64,000 nucleotides of DNA, taken from NCBI GenBank assembly GCA_964405335.1, contig CAYONP010000007.1, positions 25,354 through 89,353 of the forward strand. Reading direction: 5' to 3'. The notes under the pieces are model-generated. The model was not told where the DNA came from. It did not search any database and saw nothing but the letters and a program-made list of their open reading frames with translations. Of the stretch, positions 1-8,438 are shown in pieces. Position numbers and translations under genes: made by a program. The DNA comes from CAYONP01 sp964405335. Its GTDB lineage: Bacteria > Armatimonadota > UBA10988. The first letter of the stretch is position 1, and every line of letters starts with the position of its first letter.

Positions 1-941
1 CCGCCCTCGTCGCCGAACTCCTGTGCGTCGCGGCACCCTTTGTCGTGGGAACGCAGCCGCCGGAGTGGATGCTGCCGGCGACGTGGCTGACCTGCGTCGC
101 ATACCTGGCAACCCTCAGTCAACGCCGGATCGCGCGAGCGGCTCGGCACCGGCGCGACGGTGCCGAGCTCCCGTCGATCCTCGCGTTCGGCGATGGCGGG
201 CTCTACTTCCGGTCCGCCTTGTTTGACGAATGGCAGGACTGGTCTGCGCTCGGACCGGCCAGACTGCTGCCCGAGGGGTTCCTGTTCGACGCACCCAGTG
301 GCCTAGGCTTCCTGCCCAGCCGCTGGTTCACCCCCGGAGAGCTGGAGCAGCTGCGCCAGCACATCCGCCGGCGGCTGCCGCTAAGCGGCATGGGCGGCGA
401 GTCGCAGCCGCTGCCGGGCGGTCGAGAGCTGAGCGCGCCCAGCCTGCCCGCGCTGCCCGGAGCGATCCGGTTCTCCAGCACGGTCGAACTCGACGAATAC
501 CGCGTGGCGCGGCCGCTGTGCCGGCGCCGGATCGCGCGCTGGCGTAAGCAGGAGCTCGTCACCCTCGCCCTCTGTGGCCTGATGGCGCTCGTCAGCCCTT
601 GGCCCTGGCCGCTGGCCTGGCTCGGCGTGGCACTCCTGCCGGCGGTGGTCCTGGCGGAGCTGCTCACGTCACTGCGCGGGTGCCTGCCGCGCTACGCCAT
701 GGGCGGCGGGCACACCGAGTGGCAGGTCGGCGACGAGGGCATCATGCTGGCTCACCCGTGGTACTGTGGCCGGCGCTCTTGGCAGTGCTACCCCGAGAGC
801 GCCGAACTGCCGGATCACTTCGTGCTCTGGTGGATGGGCTTTGTGCCGCACCTGGTGGCCAAGCGCTGCCTCACCGACGAACAGGCCGAGCGACTGCGCG
901 AGCTGCTCCTCACCCACACCCACTATCGCCGCCACCGCTAG
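1..941 (+). CDS. Tandem YcxB-like membrane protein, 5' end missing
   Basis: The reading frame is open from base 3 and has no start inside the window, so the gene is cut by the window edge; the GTG at 45 is probably internal because hydrophobic residues precede it. The visible product looks like two YcxB-like units in a row. The first ends near residue 110 of the GTG-based numbering, after a WSAL...FLPSRWF...ELEQL pattern. The second begins with a two-helix membrane segment (about residues 170-205) and ends in the same kind of tail (PHLVAKRCLTDEQAERLREL). YcxB-like proteins are small membrane proteins of unknown role. The next gene is a single YcxB-like unit, which supports the call. Confidence 0.6.
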   Translation, partial: ALVAELLCVAAPFVVGTQPPEWMLPATWLTCVAYLATLSQRRIARAARHRRDGAELPSILAFGDGGLYFRSALFDEWQDWSALGPARLLPEGFLFDAPSGLGFLPSRWFTPGELEQLRQHIRRRLPLSGMGGESQPLPGGRELSAPSLPALPGAIRFSSTVELDEYRVARPLCRRRIARWRKQELVTLALCGLMALVSPWPWPLAWLGVALLPAVVLAELLTSLRGCLPRYAMGGGHTEWQVGDEGIMLAHPWYCGRRSWQCYPESAELPDHFVLWWMGFVPHLVAKRCLTDEQAERLRELLLTHTHYRRHR

Positions 942-971
942 CCGCCGATATACGTTCGATCAGGAACCGCC

Positions 972-1541
972 GTGCACCGGCTTGCCCTGGAGACGGCCTC
1001 GACCCGACTGGCGCTCGACGAACTCGAGGCGCTGCGTGAATACGCGCCGGCCGAGGCCGTTCGGCTCGAGTTCTGGTATACCGCCGACGACTACGCCAAC
1101 GCCCTGCGCACCTATGCCGGCCGGCGGCTTGGGCCGAGCCGCCGGGCGCTCACCGCGGCGGCGGCGCTGGTCGCCCTGATGCTGCTCGGCGCCGGGCAGG
1201 CCGGCGGCTGGTTCCTGCTGCTCTGGCTCGGCTTGCTCTGGCTCGGTCTGCCGCGCTGGCTGCGCCGCCAGGCCACGGCGCAGTTTGCCCGCGAGACGCG
1301 CTTTCACGATCAGGCGCTGATGCAGTTCGACCTCGACGGCCTGCTGCTGCGCAACTCCGCCGGCTACATGGTCGCCGACTGGAGCTACTACCACGAGGCG
1401 TGGGAGTCCGACTCGGTCTTCCTGCTCTTCTTCCAGACCCAGCTCTTCCACATCGTGCCCAAGCGGGTGTTCGCCTCGGCCGCGCAGCGACGGCGCTTCC
1501 GCGAGCTGCTCGAGCGCCGGGTGCCGGTGGTCCGCACCTGA
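972..1541 (+). CDS. YcxB-like family membrane protein
   Basis: The 189-residue product starts at GTG 972, with AGGA at 962-965 as ribosome binding site. It has the YcxB layout: an N-terminal stretch with the FWYTADDYANAL pattern, a pair of membrane helices at about residues 58-90, then a short beta-rich domain ending in HIVPKRVFASAAQRRRFREL. The role of the family is unknown. It lies 30 bases after a related tandem-unit gene in the same direction, so the two are likely co-transcribed paralogues. Confidence 0.65.
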   Translation: MHRLALETASTRLALDELEALREYAPAEAVRLEFWYTADDYANALRTYAGRRLGPSRRALTAAAALVALMLLGAGQAGGWFLLLWLGLLWLGLPRWLRRQATAQFARETRFHDQALMQFDLDGLLLRNSAGYMVADWSYYHEAWESDSVFLLFFQTQLFHIVPKRVFASAAQRRRFRELLERRVPVVRT

Positions 1542-1610
1542 TCCTGGGACAGGTGCATGGTGACGAAATCGGCCGCATAATGCCCGCGTTCGTGTGCGGA
1601 GGAGACATAC

Positions 1611-2306
1611 ATGCGCGTCTGGCGGTGGATCACATCCCTGCTGGTTGTGCTTTGCATCGGGATCCTGTCGTCCGCTCCGGCGGCCGCAGAGGGCAGGGGC
1701 GGCCGAGGACCGGGTGAGCTGGCGCAGGCCGTGCGCCGACAGCTCGGCAACGCTCTGGCGCAGTACGCCGAGGCTCAGCGGCTCAAAGTCGATGCCGAGA
1801 GCCTGGCGTTCGGACTGACGAGCGACGCCGTGGCGGCGACGATGCCGACCGAGGAGGTGTCGTTCGTCTTTCACAACATCACCTGGACGTACGATGCGGC
1901 GGTGGCCTTTCTCGATGTGCCGGCCGACGCCAGCGGAGGCAAGTTGACGGCCGGGATGTACACCATCCGGCTGGCCGGCAGCACCGAGCGCGAGGAGGTC
2001 ATCGCGCAGTTCATCAACCGCGCCGGTGAGACGGTCTACTCGACCGGCGTCGGCAATCCCGAACCCTTGGCCAGTCAGGCCAAGAAGGACAAGACCGACA
2101 AGCCGCCACGGAAGACGAAGGTCAAGATCAAGCTCGGGCCCGGCGGGATCGAGATCATCATCATCTCCGAGCCGGTGCCCGGCGGCGGTGGTGGCGGCGG
2201 CGGCGAAGGCGGCGGCGAAGGCGGCGGCGAAGGCGGCGGTGAGGGCGGCGGCGAGGGGGGTGAAGGCGGCGACGACCGAGGCGGCAGCATCGGTCTGGCC
2301 TGGTAG
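1611..2306 (+). CDS. Secreted protein with Gly/Glu-rich tail
   Basis: ATG 1611 follows a strong GGAGGAG at 1598-1604. The 231-residue product has a clear signal peptide (about residues 1-26, ending SSAPAAA). A mostly polar domain follows, including a hydrophobic strand-rich part at about 80-145, then a lysine-rich stretch near 150-165. The last 45 residues are built from GGGE repeats encoded by a GGCGGCGAA microsatellite. I do not recognise the family. The tail looks like a flexible spacer or a low-complexity expansion. Its 3' end faces the deacetylase gene across a strong hairpin. Confidence 0.7.
   Translation: MRVWRWITSLLVVLCIGILSSAPAAAEGRGGRGPGELAQAVRRQLGNALAQYAEAQRLKVDAESLAFGLTSDAVAATMPTEEVSFVFHNITWTYDAAVAFLDVPADASGGKLTAGMYTIRLAGSTEREEVIAQFINRAGETVYSTGVGNPEPLASQAKKDKTDKPPRKTKVKIKLGPGGIEIIIISEPVPGGGGGGGGEGGGEGGGEGGGEGGGEGGEGGDDRGGSIGLAW
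2181..2277. repeat. GGC/GGCGAA microsatellite inside a CDS
   Basis: Near-tandem GGCGGCGAA/GGCGGTGAG units encode the GGGE-type tail of the upstream secreted protein. Such tracts change length by slippage. The frame stays open through it. Confidence 0.8.
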
Positions 2307-2324
2307 CCGGTGTAGCGGCAGCTC

Positions 2325-2362
2325 GGCGTCCGGCCGGCCCGCGGTGGGCCGCGCCGGACGCC
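2325..2362. terminator. Strong hairpin between convergent genes
   Basis: A perfect 10-bp stem (2325-2334 with 2353-2362) encloses a second 5-bp stem (2336-2340 with 2346-2350). It lies between the stop codons of two convergent genes, so it can serve both. There is no U tract, so it is either a GC-rich terminator or an mRNA-protecting stem. Confidence 0.55.
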
Positions 2363-2363
2363 G

Positions 2364-3869
2364 TCATTCGTCCAGGGCCGGCAGCGTCCAGCCCGGCACC
2401 GGCGCGGCCGGCTTCAGCGTCCAGGCCTGCCGCACGGCGTGGGCCATCACCGTCGGGGCCTCGAACCCTTCGGGGAAGATAATCCAGCGGAAGCTGCCCA
2501 GCGACGGGCCGATGTGATCGGCGGGCGCGAGCCGCGCCGGTGCGAGCGTCACCGTGTCGGGCAGTTCGCCGGTCGAGACGACCGTGCGGAGGGCGCGGAT
2601 CAGGCCGAGGAGCAGCTCTTCGGGCCGGACCACCAGCCCGCCGACCATCACCGCCGAGGGCACTCGCCGGCGGCGCTGACGCGGCGGCCGTTCGGCCTCG
2701 GGCAGTTCGGCGCGGGGGAGCAGTTGCTCGAGCGGCCGGCACTGCGCGGCGACCACGTCGGCCGCGGCCACCAGCGCCTCGCCACGGACCGGCGTCGGGC
2801 CGGGCAGCGGCGGCACCTCGTCGAGCGGACCGTCGAGCGGCTGCGGCTGGCCCATGCGCAGCGGCGAGCCGGGCGGCGAGGCGGCGTCGGGCCGCAGCAG
2901 AGCGGCGACCACGCTGAGGATCTCGGCCGCGCTGAGCCAGCCGTCGGCCACGGCGGCGTAGCCCACCGTGTCGGTCCACTCGCTGGTCGCCTCGACCAGC
3001 GCCGCGGCCGAATAGTAGGCGCGGCGGGCGCGGTCGCGGTACATCTCGGCCAGGTCGAGGGCCGTCACCGGCTGCGCCTCGCTCTCGGCCAGGTGGCGCA
3101 GGTAGACCTCCATCGCCGCGAACCGGCGCTCGACCTCAGCCGGCGGCGGCAGCGGTGGGCACTGCCAGTCGGCCCGCGCGGGGTTTGCCCCTCGAGCGAA
3201 GTTGACCGCGTCCCAGAACGCCTCGGTGACCCACTCGGTGGGGTGGAAGTAGATGCTCACCACCCCGCCGCCGGTGCCGGCCAGGCGGTCGACGATCTGG
3301 TCGTAGACGGCCACCGCGTCGAGCTCGGCGCCGGGCTCGCGCAGCCGGAAGCGAGTCTCGTTAGGCCCCATGCCAAAGACGTGGAGCAGGCCCATGTACC
3401 AGAACGGCGCGCCGTCGAGTTTGACCCAGGGTCCGCTGTCGATGTAGGTTGGCACGCCCCACTCGCGCAGGACCGGATAGAGCTGTGGCGCCCAGGCCCC
3501 GCCGGCCTGGCCAAAGGTGGCGATTGGTCGCTCGAAGATGCGCGCCACGTCGGCGCAGCCGGCCGACTCGGCGTGGCGGAACATGCCCACGCCCTCGTCC
3601 CAGGGCAGTTCCTCGCAACACTCGGTGACCACGGGATGGACACTGTGCAGGTCGGTGTGATACCCGATCGCGTGCCGGCGCAGCGCGGCGACGACATCGT
3701 GCCGGCCACGCTGCTGCAACCGCCGCGCCTTCTCGCCGACCAGCTTGAAGGTCGCCGGCAGACGATACTGGGTGTGCAGCCGGGCCAGGCGCAGCGCGGC
3801 GTCGTCGGCCGCCGGGGTCAGGTAATCCTCGGTGTCGTACCAGACACAGACGTAGACGGGCGAGCGCAA
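2364..3869 (-). CDS. Polysaccharide deacetylase family protein (NodB-like)
   Basis: The product has the metal-site motifs of NodB-type deacetylases. WYDTEDY is the aspartate motif near the N-terminus, and IGYHTDLHSVHP carries the HTxxH motif some 60 residues later; TFGQAGGAW follows. This suggests a metal-dependent N-acyl hydrolase acting on a sugar polymer. About 200 residues beyond the catalytic domain are poorly defined and Pro/Arg-rich. Start: a TTG at 3869, preceded by GGAG, leaves room for the divergent neighbour and gives 501 residues. A GTG at 3968 would add 33 residues but overlap the start of the divergent gene by 31 bases. No signal peptide is visible with either start. Confidence 0.75.
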   Translation of the reverse strand: MRSPVYVCVWYDTEDYLTPAADDAALRLARLHTQYRLPATFKLVGEKARRLQQRGRHDVVAALRRHAIGYHTDLHSVHPVVTECCEELPWDEGVGMFRHAESAGCADVARIFERPIATFGQAGGAWAPQLYPVLREWGVPTYIDSGPWVKLDGAPFWYMGLLHVFGMGPNETRFRLREPGAELDAVAVYDQIVDRLAGTGGGVVSIYFHPTEWVTEAFWDAVNFARGANPARADWQCPPLPPPAEVERRFAAMEVYLRHLAESEAQPVTALDLAEMYRDRARRAYYSAAALVEATSEWTDTVGYAAVADGWLSAAEILSVVAALLRPDAASPPGSPLRMGQPQPLDGPLDEVPPLPGPTPVRGEALVAAADVVAAQCRPLEQLLPRAELPEAERPPRQRRRRVPSAVMVGGLVVRPEELLLGLIRALRTVVSTGELPDTVTLAPARLAPADHIGPSLGSFRWIIFPEGFEAPTVMAHAVRQAWTLKPAAPVPGWTLPALDE

Positions 3870-3937
3870 GCCGGGCTCCGGGCGCGGGGCGATTGGCCGC
3901 GCGGTGACCGACTCCTCGGCCGCTGGGGAGGCTGAGC

Positions 3938-6142
3938 GTGATCGCCAAGCTGAGCATCGAGCGCGCACCGACCGCCGCCGGCGAGCGATTCACCATCGCG
4001 CCGCTGCCGGCCGAGCGCGCCGCCATGCTGGCGCTCGCCCTGCGCCGCGCGGCGCTGACCCGCGTAGCGCTGCCGGCGGTCACCTCGGTGGCCTTTCCGG
4101 CGTTCGAGTCCTGGTACACCCGCCCGCCACAGCTTGCCGAGTCGCTCCTCCAGATCGCCCGCCGGCTGGCCGGGCTCGGACTCGGCCTCGATGCCGCGCC
4201 GGGAGACTACCGCTTCGCCGTCGGCGGGCCGCAGCGGGTGACCGCGGGCGATGTCGGCCTGCTCACCGGTCTGCCGACCGTCGGCGACGAGCCGATGCTG
4301 ACCATCGGCCCCGGCGGCGGGCTCGAGCTGGAACTGACCGTCGGCGAGCCGGACGACACGAGGACCTTGCCCCTGGCCGGCTGGACGCACCGCGTGGCCG
4401 AGGATCGTCTGGAGCTGAGCATCGCCACCGACGGCCGCATCACGCCCGCCGGCCTGCTCGCCGCGGCGGCGCGGAGCCTGCTCGTCGCCCGCTCGGCGCC
4501 GGCCGAGGTGACCACCGTGCTGCGCGCGCTGGCGGCCCTGCCGCCGGGTGAACCGCCGGCGCCGGTCCAGGCTCCGCCGCCGGCGGAGATCGACCCAGCC
4601 TTCGCGCACCAGCACACCTGGCTGCCGTCGTGGCGGGCGTTCGTCGAGCAGGGGCTGGCCGCGGCGCTCGGGTCGGCCTTCCCGCTCGTCGCCGCGGATG
4701 GCGGGATCCGGATCGACCTGCTCGGCGCGCGGCTGGCGCCGGCGCCACGGACCGCGCAGGCATGTCTGGACACCGGCGAGGGCCACACCCGGCCGATGGT
4801 GGCCCGGCTGAAGCTCACCGACCTGCGCCTGCAGCGGGTCACGCAGCCGCTGGCGGTGCTGGGCGAGTGCCCCGCCGTCGGCGAACGCGGGACGGTGGTG
4901 ATCGACGGTGAGAAGCGGCTGATCGTTCCGCGGCTGAGCGCCGACGGCCGGCGGCTCGAGCGGGTCGGCGAGCGGCTCGAAGCGGCGCTGCGCGAGCAGT
5001 TGCGGCAGCGCGGAGCCGCCCTGCGGGCGGTGATGTCGGTCGGCAGCGGCCCGGCGCCCGAGCCCGCTGCGCTGGCGGCGGCATGGGGCCTGACCGAGGC
5101 GCTGCTCGAGTTCGCCCGTCGGCAGAGCGTGCCCGTCGAGGGCGCCAACCCAGTGGCCCACGCCGTCCGCCTGCGCGAGATCTGGCCGCCGGAGCGTGAT
5201 CGCGGCCGCGCCGCACCCCGCGGCCTGCTCGCCGCGCAGAGTGCCGTCGCCGCGGGACAGGTGAGCGAGGATGGCGCCATCGGGACCGGCGGCGCCGCCA
5301 TCGCCGAGCGGGTCGGCGGTCAGGCGGCGCTGGCCGCGCTCGTACGCGCCGTCTGCCTGCTCGAGCCCGATCCGCCGCCCGACGGTCCCTGGCGCGACCT
5401 GGCCGTCGCCGGCGCGGCGGTGGTGACGGCGCCGATCGGTGGCCTGGTCGAGAGCCTGGAGCCCGACGCCGTGGTCGTCGCCGGCGTGCGGGTCGAGGTG
5501 CCCTGGACCGCGCGCCTGCTCGTCCAGGTCGGTCAGCACGTCGCCGTCGGCGAGTCGTTGGCCGAGCTGCCCGGCGTGCGCGACGGAGCGGTCGCCCTCG
5601 GCCGCCGGCTGCGGGTGGTGATGCAGGCCGGCGACGAGCCGCACGTCGTCGCCGCCGAGACACTGCCCAATCGCTTCGCCGCGCTGCTCGAGCGGCGGCT
5701 GACGGTGCCGCTGGACGCGGGGCGGCTGCTCACCCGCACCACCAGTTACGACGCGGATCATCTTGACCGCCACGGCATCGTGCGGGTCGGCACCGTGGTG
5801 CGCCGAGGCATGGTGCTGGCCGGAGTGCTGGCCGGCGGCGAGGATGTCTCGCTGCGCGCCGGCGCCGAGGTGGCCGGCTGGCAGGTGGCCGGAGTGCATC
5901 ACAGCGCCGCGCGGGTGGTCCTCCGCCTCTGCGCGGTCGAGCCGCTCCGGCCCGAGGATCGGCTGTGCGACCGGCGCGGTTGGGCGTTCGGGGTCAATGA
6001 GCTGCGCGCGCCGGCCGCCCTGCCGCCGGCCGCCGACGGCGCGCCGGCCGACCTGCTGCTGCGCGGCCTGAGCCCGCCGCCGGGCAGTCGCGCCGAGTTC
6101 GCCGCGGGCAGCGCCTATCTGTTGCGCCTGCGCGGTGCCTGA
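3938..6142 (+). CDS. RNA polymerase alpha-NTD/beta fusion-like protein, predicted inactive
   Basis: GTG 3938 follows GGGGAGG at 3925-3931. Residues 15-185 follow the RNA polymerase alpha N-terminal domain: GERFTIAPL, then ALALRRAAL, LPAVTSV, RVTAGDVG, LELELTVGE and IATDGRITPAGLLAAAAR. A Pro-rich linker covers about 200-217. Residues 225-710 then follow beta in collinear order: SWRAFVEQGLAAAL, AVLGECPAVGERGTVVIDGE (matching FLGDFPLMTEKGTFIINGxE), EFARRQSVPVEGANPVAHAVRL (matching the [22 protein letters not shown] segment), VGQHVAVGESLAE with ALGRRLRVV, RHGIVRVGTVVRRGMVLAG, and EDRLCDRRGWAFGVNE (matching GDKMAGRHGNKGV). The two catalytic lysines of that last motif are not conserved, the PIETPEG segment is absent and the beta C-terminus is missing. 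At 734 residues it is far smaller than alpha plus beta. No beta-prime is present here. The role is unknown; homology is well supported, the lack of activity is inferred. Confidence 0.85.
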   Translation: MIAKLSIERAPTAAGERFTIAPLPAERAAMLALALRRAALTRVALPAVTSVAFPAFESWYTRPPQLAESLLQIARRLAGLGLGLDAAPGDYRFAVGGPQRVTAGDVGLLTGLPTVGDEPMLTIGPGGGLELELTVGEPDDTRTLPLAGWTHRVAEDRLELSIATDGRITPAGLLAAAARSLLVARSAPAEVTTVLRALAALPPGEPPAPVQAPPPAEIDPAFAHQHTWLPSWRAFVEQGLAAALGSAFPLVAADGGIRIDLLGARLAPAPRTAQACLDTGEGHTRPMVARLKLTDLRLQRVTQPLAVLGECPAVGERGTVVIDGEKRLIVPRLSADGRRLERVGERLEAALREQLRQRGAALRAVMSVGSGPAPEPAALAAAWGLTEALLEFARRQSVPVEGANPVAHAVRLREIWPPERDRGRAAPRGLLAAQSAVAAGQVSEDGAIGTGGAAIAERVGGQAALAALVRAVCLLEPDPPPDGPWRDLAVAGAAVVTAPIGGLVESLEPDAVVVAGVRVEVPWTARLLVQVGQHVAVGESLAELPGVRDGAVALGRRLRVVMQAGDEPHVVAAETLPNRFAALLERRLTVPLDAGRLLTRTTSYDADHLDRHGIVRVGTVVRRGMVLAGVLAGGEDVSLRAGAEVAGWQVAGVHHSAARVVLRLCAVEPLRPEDRLCDRRGWAFGVNELRAPAALPPAADGAPADLLLRGLSPPPGSRAEFAAGSAYLLRLRGA

Positions 6143-7651
6143 TCACGCCCCGGCGATGCGCGGCAGCCGCAGCGGGGCGCTGTTCATGGTCGCCTGCATC
6201 ATGCGCAGCAGCAGGCTCGACTTCAGTTCGGCGGCGGCCGGATCGGCCCACAGGTTGACCCGCTCGTCGGGGTCGGCCACCAGGTCGCGCAGCTCGCCCT
6301 CATCGCTGTCGTGGTAGACCGTCAGCTTGTAGTGCTGGTCGATGAAGGCGCGCAAGTTGAGCCGCGTCGGCTGGTGGTGGAACTCGCACAGCACATGGTC
6401 GCGCACCGGCGCGCCACCGCACCAGCAATCGAGCTGATTGACGCCCTGCAGGCCGCGCGGCTCGGGCACGCCGGCGGCGGCGACGAAGGTCTGCGGCAGG
6501 TCGAGCAGGCTCTGCAGCGAGTCGCTCACGCCGCCGGCCGGCACGCGGCCGGGCCAGCGGACGATGAACGGCAGACAGATCCCGTCTTCGTAGTGGAACG
6601 GCCCCTTCGCGATCAGGCCATGGTGGCCGTAGTAGTGGCCGTGGTCGGTAGTGAAGACGACCAGCGTGTCGTCGGCCAGGCCGAGCCGATCCACCGCCTC
6701 CAGGATCGTGCCGATCTGCTGGTCCATGAAGCTGATCATGCCGTAGTAGACGGCGATGTCGCGGCGCAGCGCGGCCTCGTCGTGGCGGTGGCTGTGCAGG
6801 CCGTGGTTGCCATGCTCCTCGCGCCAGGGCGAGAAGTCGGGCCGCTGCTCCTGAGTCAGGCGCAGCAGCCGCGGATTGGCTTCGTGCTCGCCGGGCAGCA
6901 GCGTGCCCGGCTCCATCTCGTCCGGGCGGTACATCGAAGCCCACGGCTCGGAGACGAGATACGGCGGGTGCGGGTCGTGGAAGCTGGCCCAGGCAAAGAA
7001 CGGCTGCTCCGCGGCGGCCTGCTGCTCGAGCCAGGCGATGGTCCGCTCGGCGGTGAAGCGGGTGTAGTGATACTCCTCGGGCAGGCTCCACGACCAGCGC
7101 CGGCGCGGGGCGTCGCGGTCGGGCGGCCACGCCTGAAAGTGGTCGCGCCAGTTGGTCAGGCCGCGGTCCTCCATCCAGGCACCGTAGTGCTGGCCGGCAT
7201 GGGTCTCGTCGGCGTGGTTGCGGCAGATTTCGAGCTGGTCGAAGCCGTACCAGGGGCCGTGAAAGCCGCGCCAGAAGTCGATGTCGCGCAGGCGCGGCTG
7301 GCATTCGAGCGAGGTCTGCGCGGGCGTCGAGGCGAGCGGCTGGAAGTGCGCCTTGCCGAACAGCCCCGAGCGGTAGCCGACGGCGCGGAGCCAGTCGCCG
7401 AGCGTCGGCACGTCCTCGGGCAGCTTGGTGCCCAGCGTCCAGGCGCCGTGGACCGAGGGGTAGAGGCCGGTGATCATGCTTGCCCGGGTCGGCGTGCAGG
7501 TCGGGTTGGGGCAGTAGGCGCGGGTGAACCGCGTGCCCTCGCGGCAGAGCCGGTCGAGCGCGGGGGTGCGAATGCGCGGGTTGGTCACGCCGAGGGTCGA
7601 GCGGTGCTGCTGGTCCGAGGTGATCAGCAACAGGTTGGTCGGTCGCGGCAT
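6143..7651 (-). CDS. Type I sulfatase (arylsulfatase family)
   Basis: The 502-residue product opens with the metal-site strand NLLLITSDQQH. It carries the CTPTR signature (CxPxR), whose cysteine is normally converted to formylglycine, and the later motifs TDHGHYYGHHG and GKAHFQPL. It is predicted to hydrolyse a sulfate ester, but no signal peptide is visible, so its location is uncertain. ATG 7651 is chosen over TTG 7657 because AAGGAGGT sits six bases before the ATG and abuts the TTG. The stop codon touches that of the convergent RNA polymerase-like gene with no gap. No maturase able to make formylglycine is seen in the window. Confidence 0.9.
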   Translation of the reverse strand: MPRPTNLLLITSDQQHRSTLGVTNPRIRTPALDRLCREGTRFTRAYCPNPTCTPTRASMITGLYPSVHGAWTLGTKLPEDVPTLGDWLRAVGYRSGLFGKAHFQPLASTPAQTSLECQPRLRDIDFWRGFHGPWYGFDQLEICRNHADETHAGQHYGAWMEDRGLTNWRDHFQAWPPDRDAPRRRWSWSLPEEYHYTRFTAERTIAWLEQQAAAEQPFFAWASFHDPHPPYLVSEPWASMYRPDEMEPGTLLPGEHEANPRLLRLTQEQRPDFSPWREEHGNHGLHSHRHDEAALRRDIAVYYGMISFMDQQIGTILEAVDRLGLADDTLVVFTTDHGHYYGHHGLIAKGPFHYEDGICLPFIVRWPGRVPAGGVSDSLQSLLDLPQTFVAAAGVPEPRGLQGVNQLDCWCGGAPVRDHVLCEFHHQPTRLNLRAFIDQHYKLTVYHDSDEGELRDLVADPDERVNLWADPAAAELKSSLLLRMMQATMNSAPLRLPRIAGA

Positions 7652-7653
7652 GG

Positions 7654-8295
7654 TCAACCTCCTTCCGGTTCGGCGCGGGCCCGGCGGAGCAGCGCGGCGC
7701 GCAGGTCGTGCCAGCGGTCGTACTTGCGGAACAGCTCGTCGAGCTCGGTCGCCGCGCCGAGCGGGCCGAGCAGCTTGCGCAGCACGAACTGCACCGCCTC
7801 CTTGCGCGCCGCCCGGCGCAGCCGCTGGCGCAGGCCGACATGTTCCAGGTCGACCTTGATCCGCTCGAGGTCATAGACCTCGTCGAGCATCGAGACGACC
7901 GTCTCGCCGAGGCTCTCGCGGTCGATCGTCGGCTCGAGCAGCAGCAGGCCGTCGGCGATCAGGTCGATCTGCAGGTCGAGCAACTGCCGCGATTGGTGGC
8001 GCCTGGCCGCGCCGGTGTAGAGCAGGCTGAGGGGCAGCATTTCGAGCACCGCCGAGCCGGTGCCGTAGGCCATCGAGCGGTTGAGCAGAGGGGCGAACAG
8101 TCGGTCGATGAGCTGCTCCGGCGATTCGTCAGGATGCTCGGCCCGGAGCCGTTCGGCCTGTCGCCGGCGCTTGGCCAGCGAGCGGGTGGCATGGCTCGCG
8201 ATTTGCAGTTCGAGCTGGTCAGGCCGAAAGCCCGGCGGGAACAGGTCACCGAGGTGGAGAAGCCGCCGTCGGCGGGCCGGTGGGTTGTCGGGCAT
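7654..8295 (-). CDS. Hypothetical alpha-helical protein
   Basis: The 213-residue product from ATG 8295 (AGAGG upstream) is rich in Arg, Leu and Glu and predicted helical. It has a leucine-rich middle (LIADGLLLLEPTID) and a basic C-terminus. No signal peptide, membrane helix or known motif is visible. Its stop is two bases before the start of the sulfatase, on the same strand, so the two are probably one operon. I cannot assign a function. In-frame codons upstream to 8385 would run into the ctpA promoter region and are less likely coding. Confidence 0.6.
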   Translation of the reverse strand: MPDNPPARRRRLLHLGDLFPPGFRPDQLELQIASHATRSLAKRRRQAERLRAEHPDESPEQLIDRLFAPLLNRSMAYGTGSAVLEMLPLSLLYTGAARRHQSRQLLDLQIDLIADGLLLLEPTIDRESLGETVVSMLDEVYDLERIKVDLEHVGLRQRLRRAARKEAVQFVLRKLLGPLGAATELDELFRKYDRWHDLRAALLRRARAEPEGG

Positions 8296-8344
8296 CGGGC
8301 CTCTCGGCGGGCCGGTTCGCGGCCGGTGCGACGGCTCCTGCCGC

Positions 8345-8373
8345 TTGACAAGCGGGTTAACGTTGCCGATACT
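8345..8373 (+). promoter_or_regulatory. Sigma-70-type promoter of ctpA
   Basis: TTGACA (8345-8350), a 17-base spacer and GATACT (8368-8373) fit the housekeeping consensus closely. It lies 65 bases before the ctpA start. The -35 is embedded in a small palindrome, GCTTGACAAGC. Confidence 0.75.
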
Positions 8374-8438
8374 GGTAATGACCACCGCGGCCCGGGTATC
8401 TGTCGATCACGTCCCGACCCGTGGCCGGAGGGTGCCAA

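Noticed and set aside
2181..2277. Short tandem array as a regulatory or CRISPR-like repeat
   Set aside because: It is a coding microsatellite in frame with the secreted protein.
3818..5902. 694-residue open frame on the minus strand under the polymerase-like gene
   Set aside because: Its composition is Gln/His/Arg-rich as expected for an antisense frame in GC-rich DNA, and the plus strand has clear RpoA/RpoB motifs and a good ribosome binding site.
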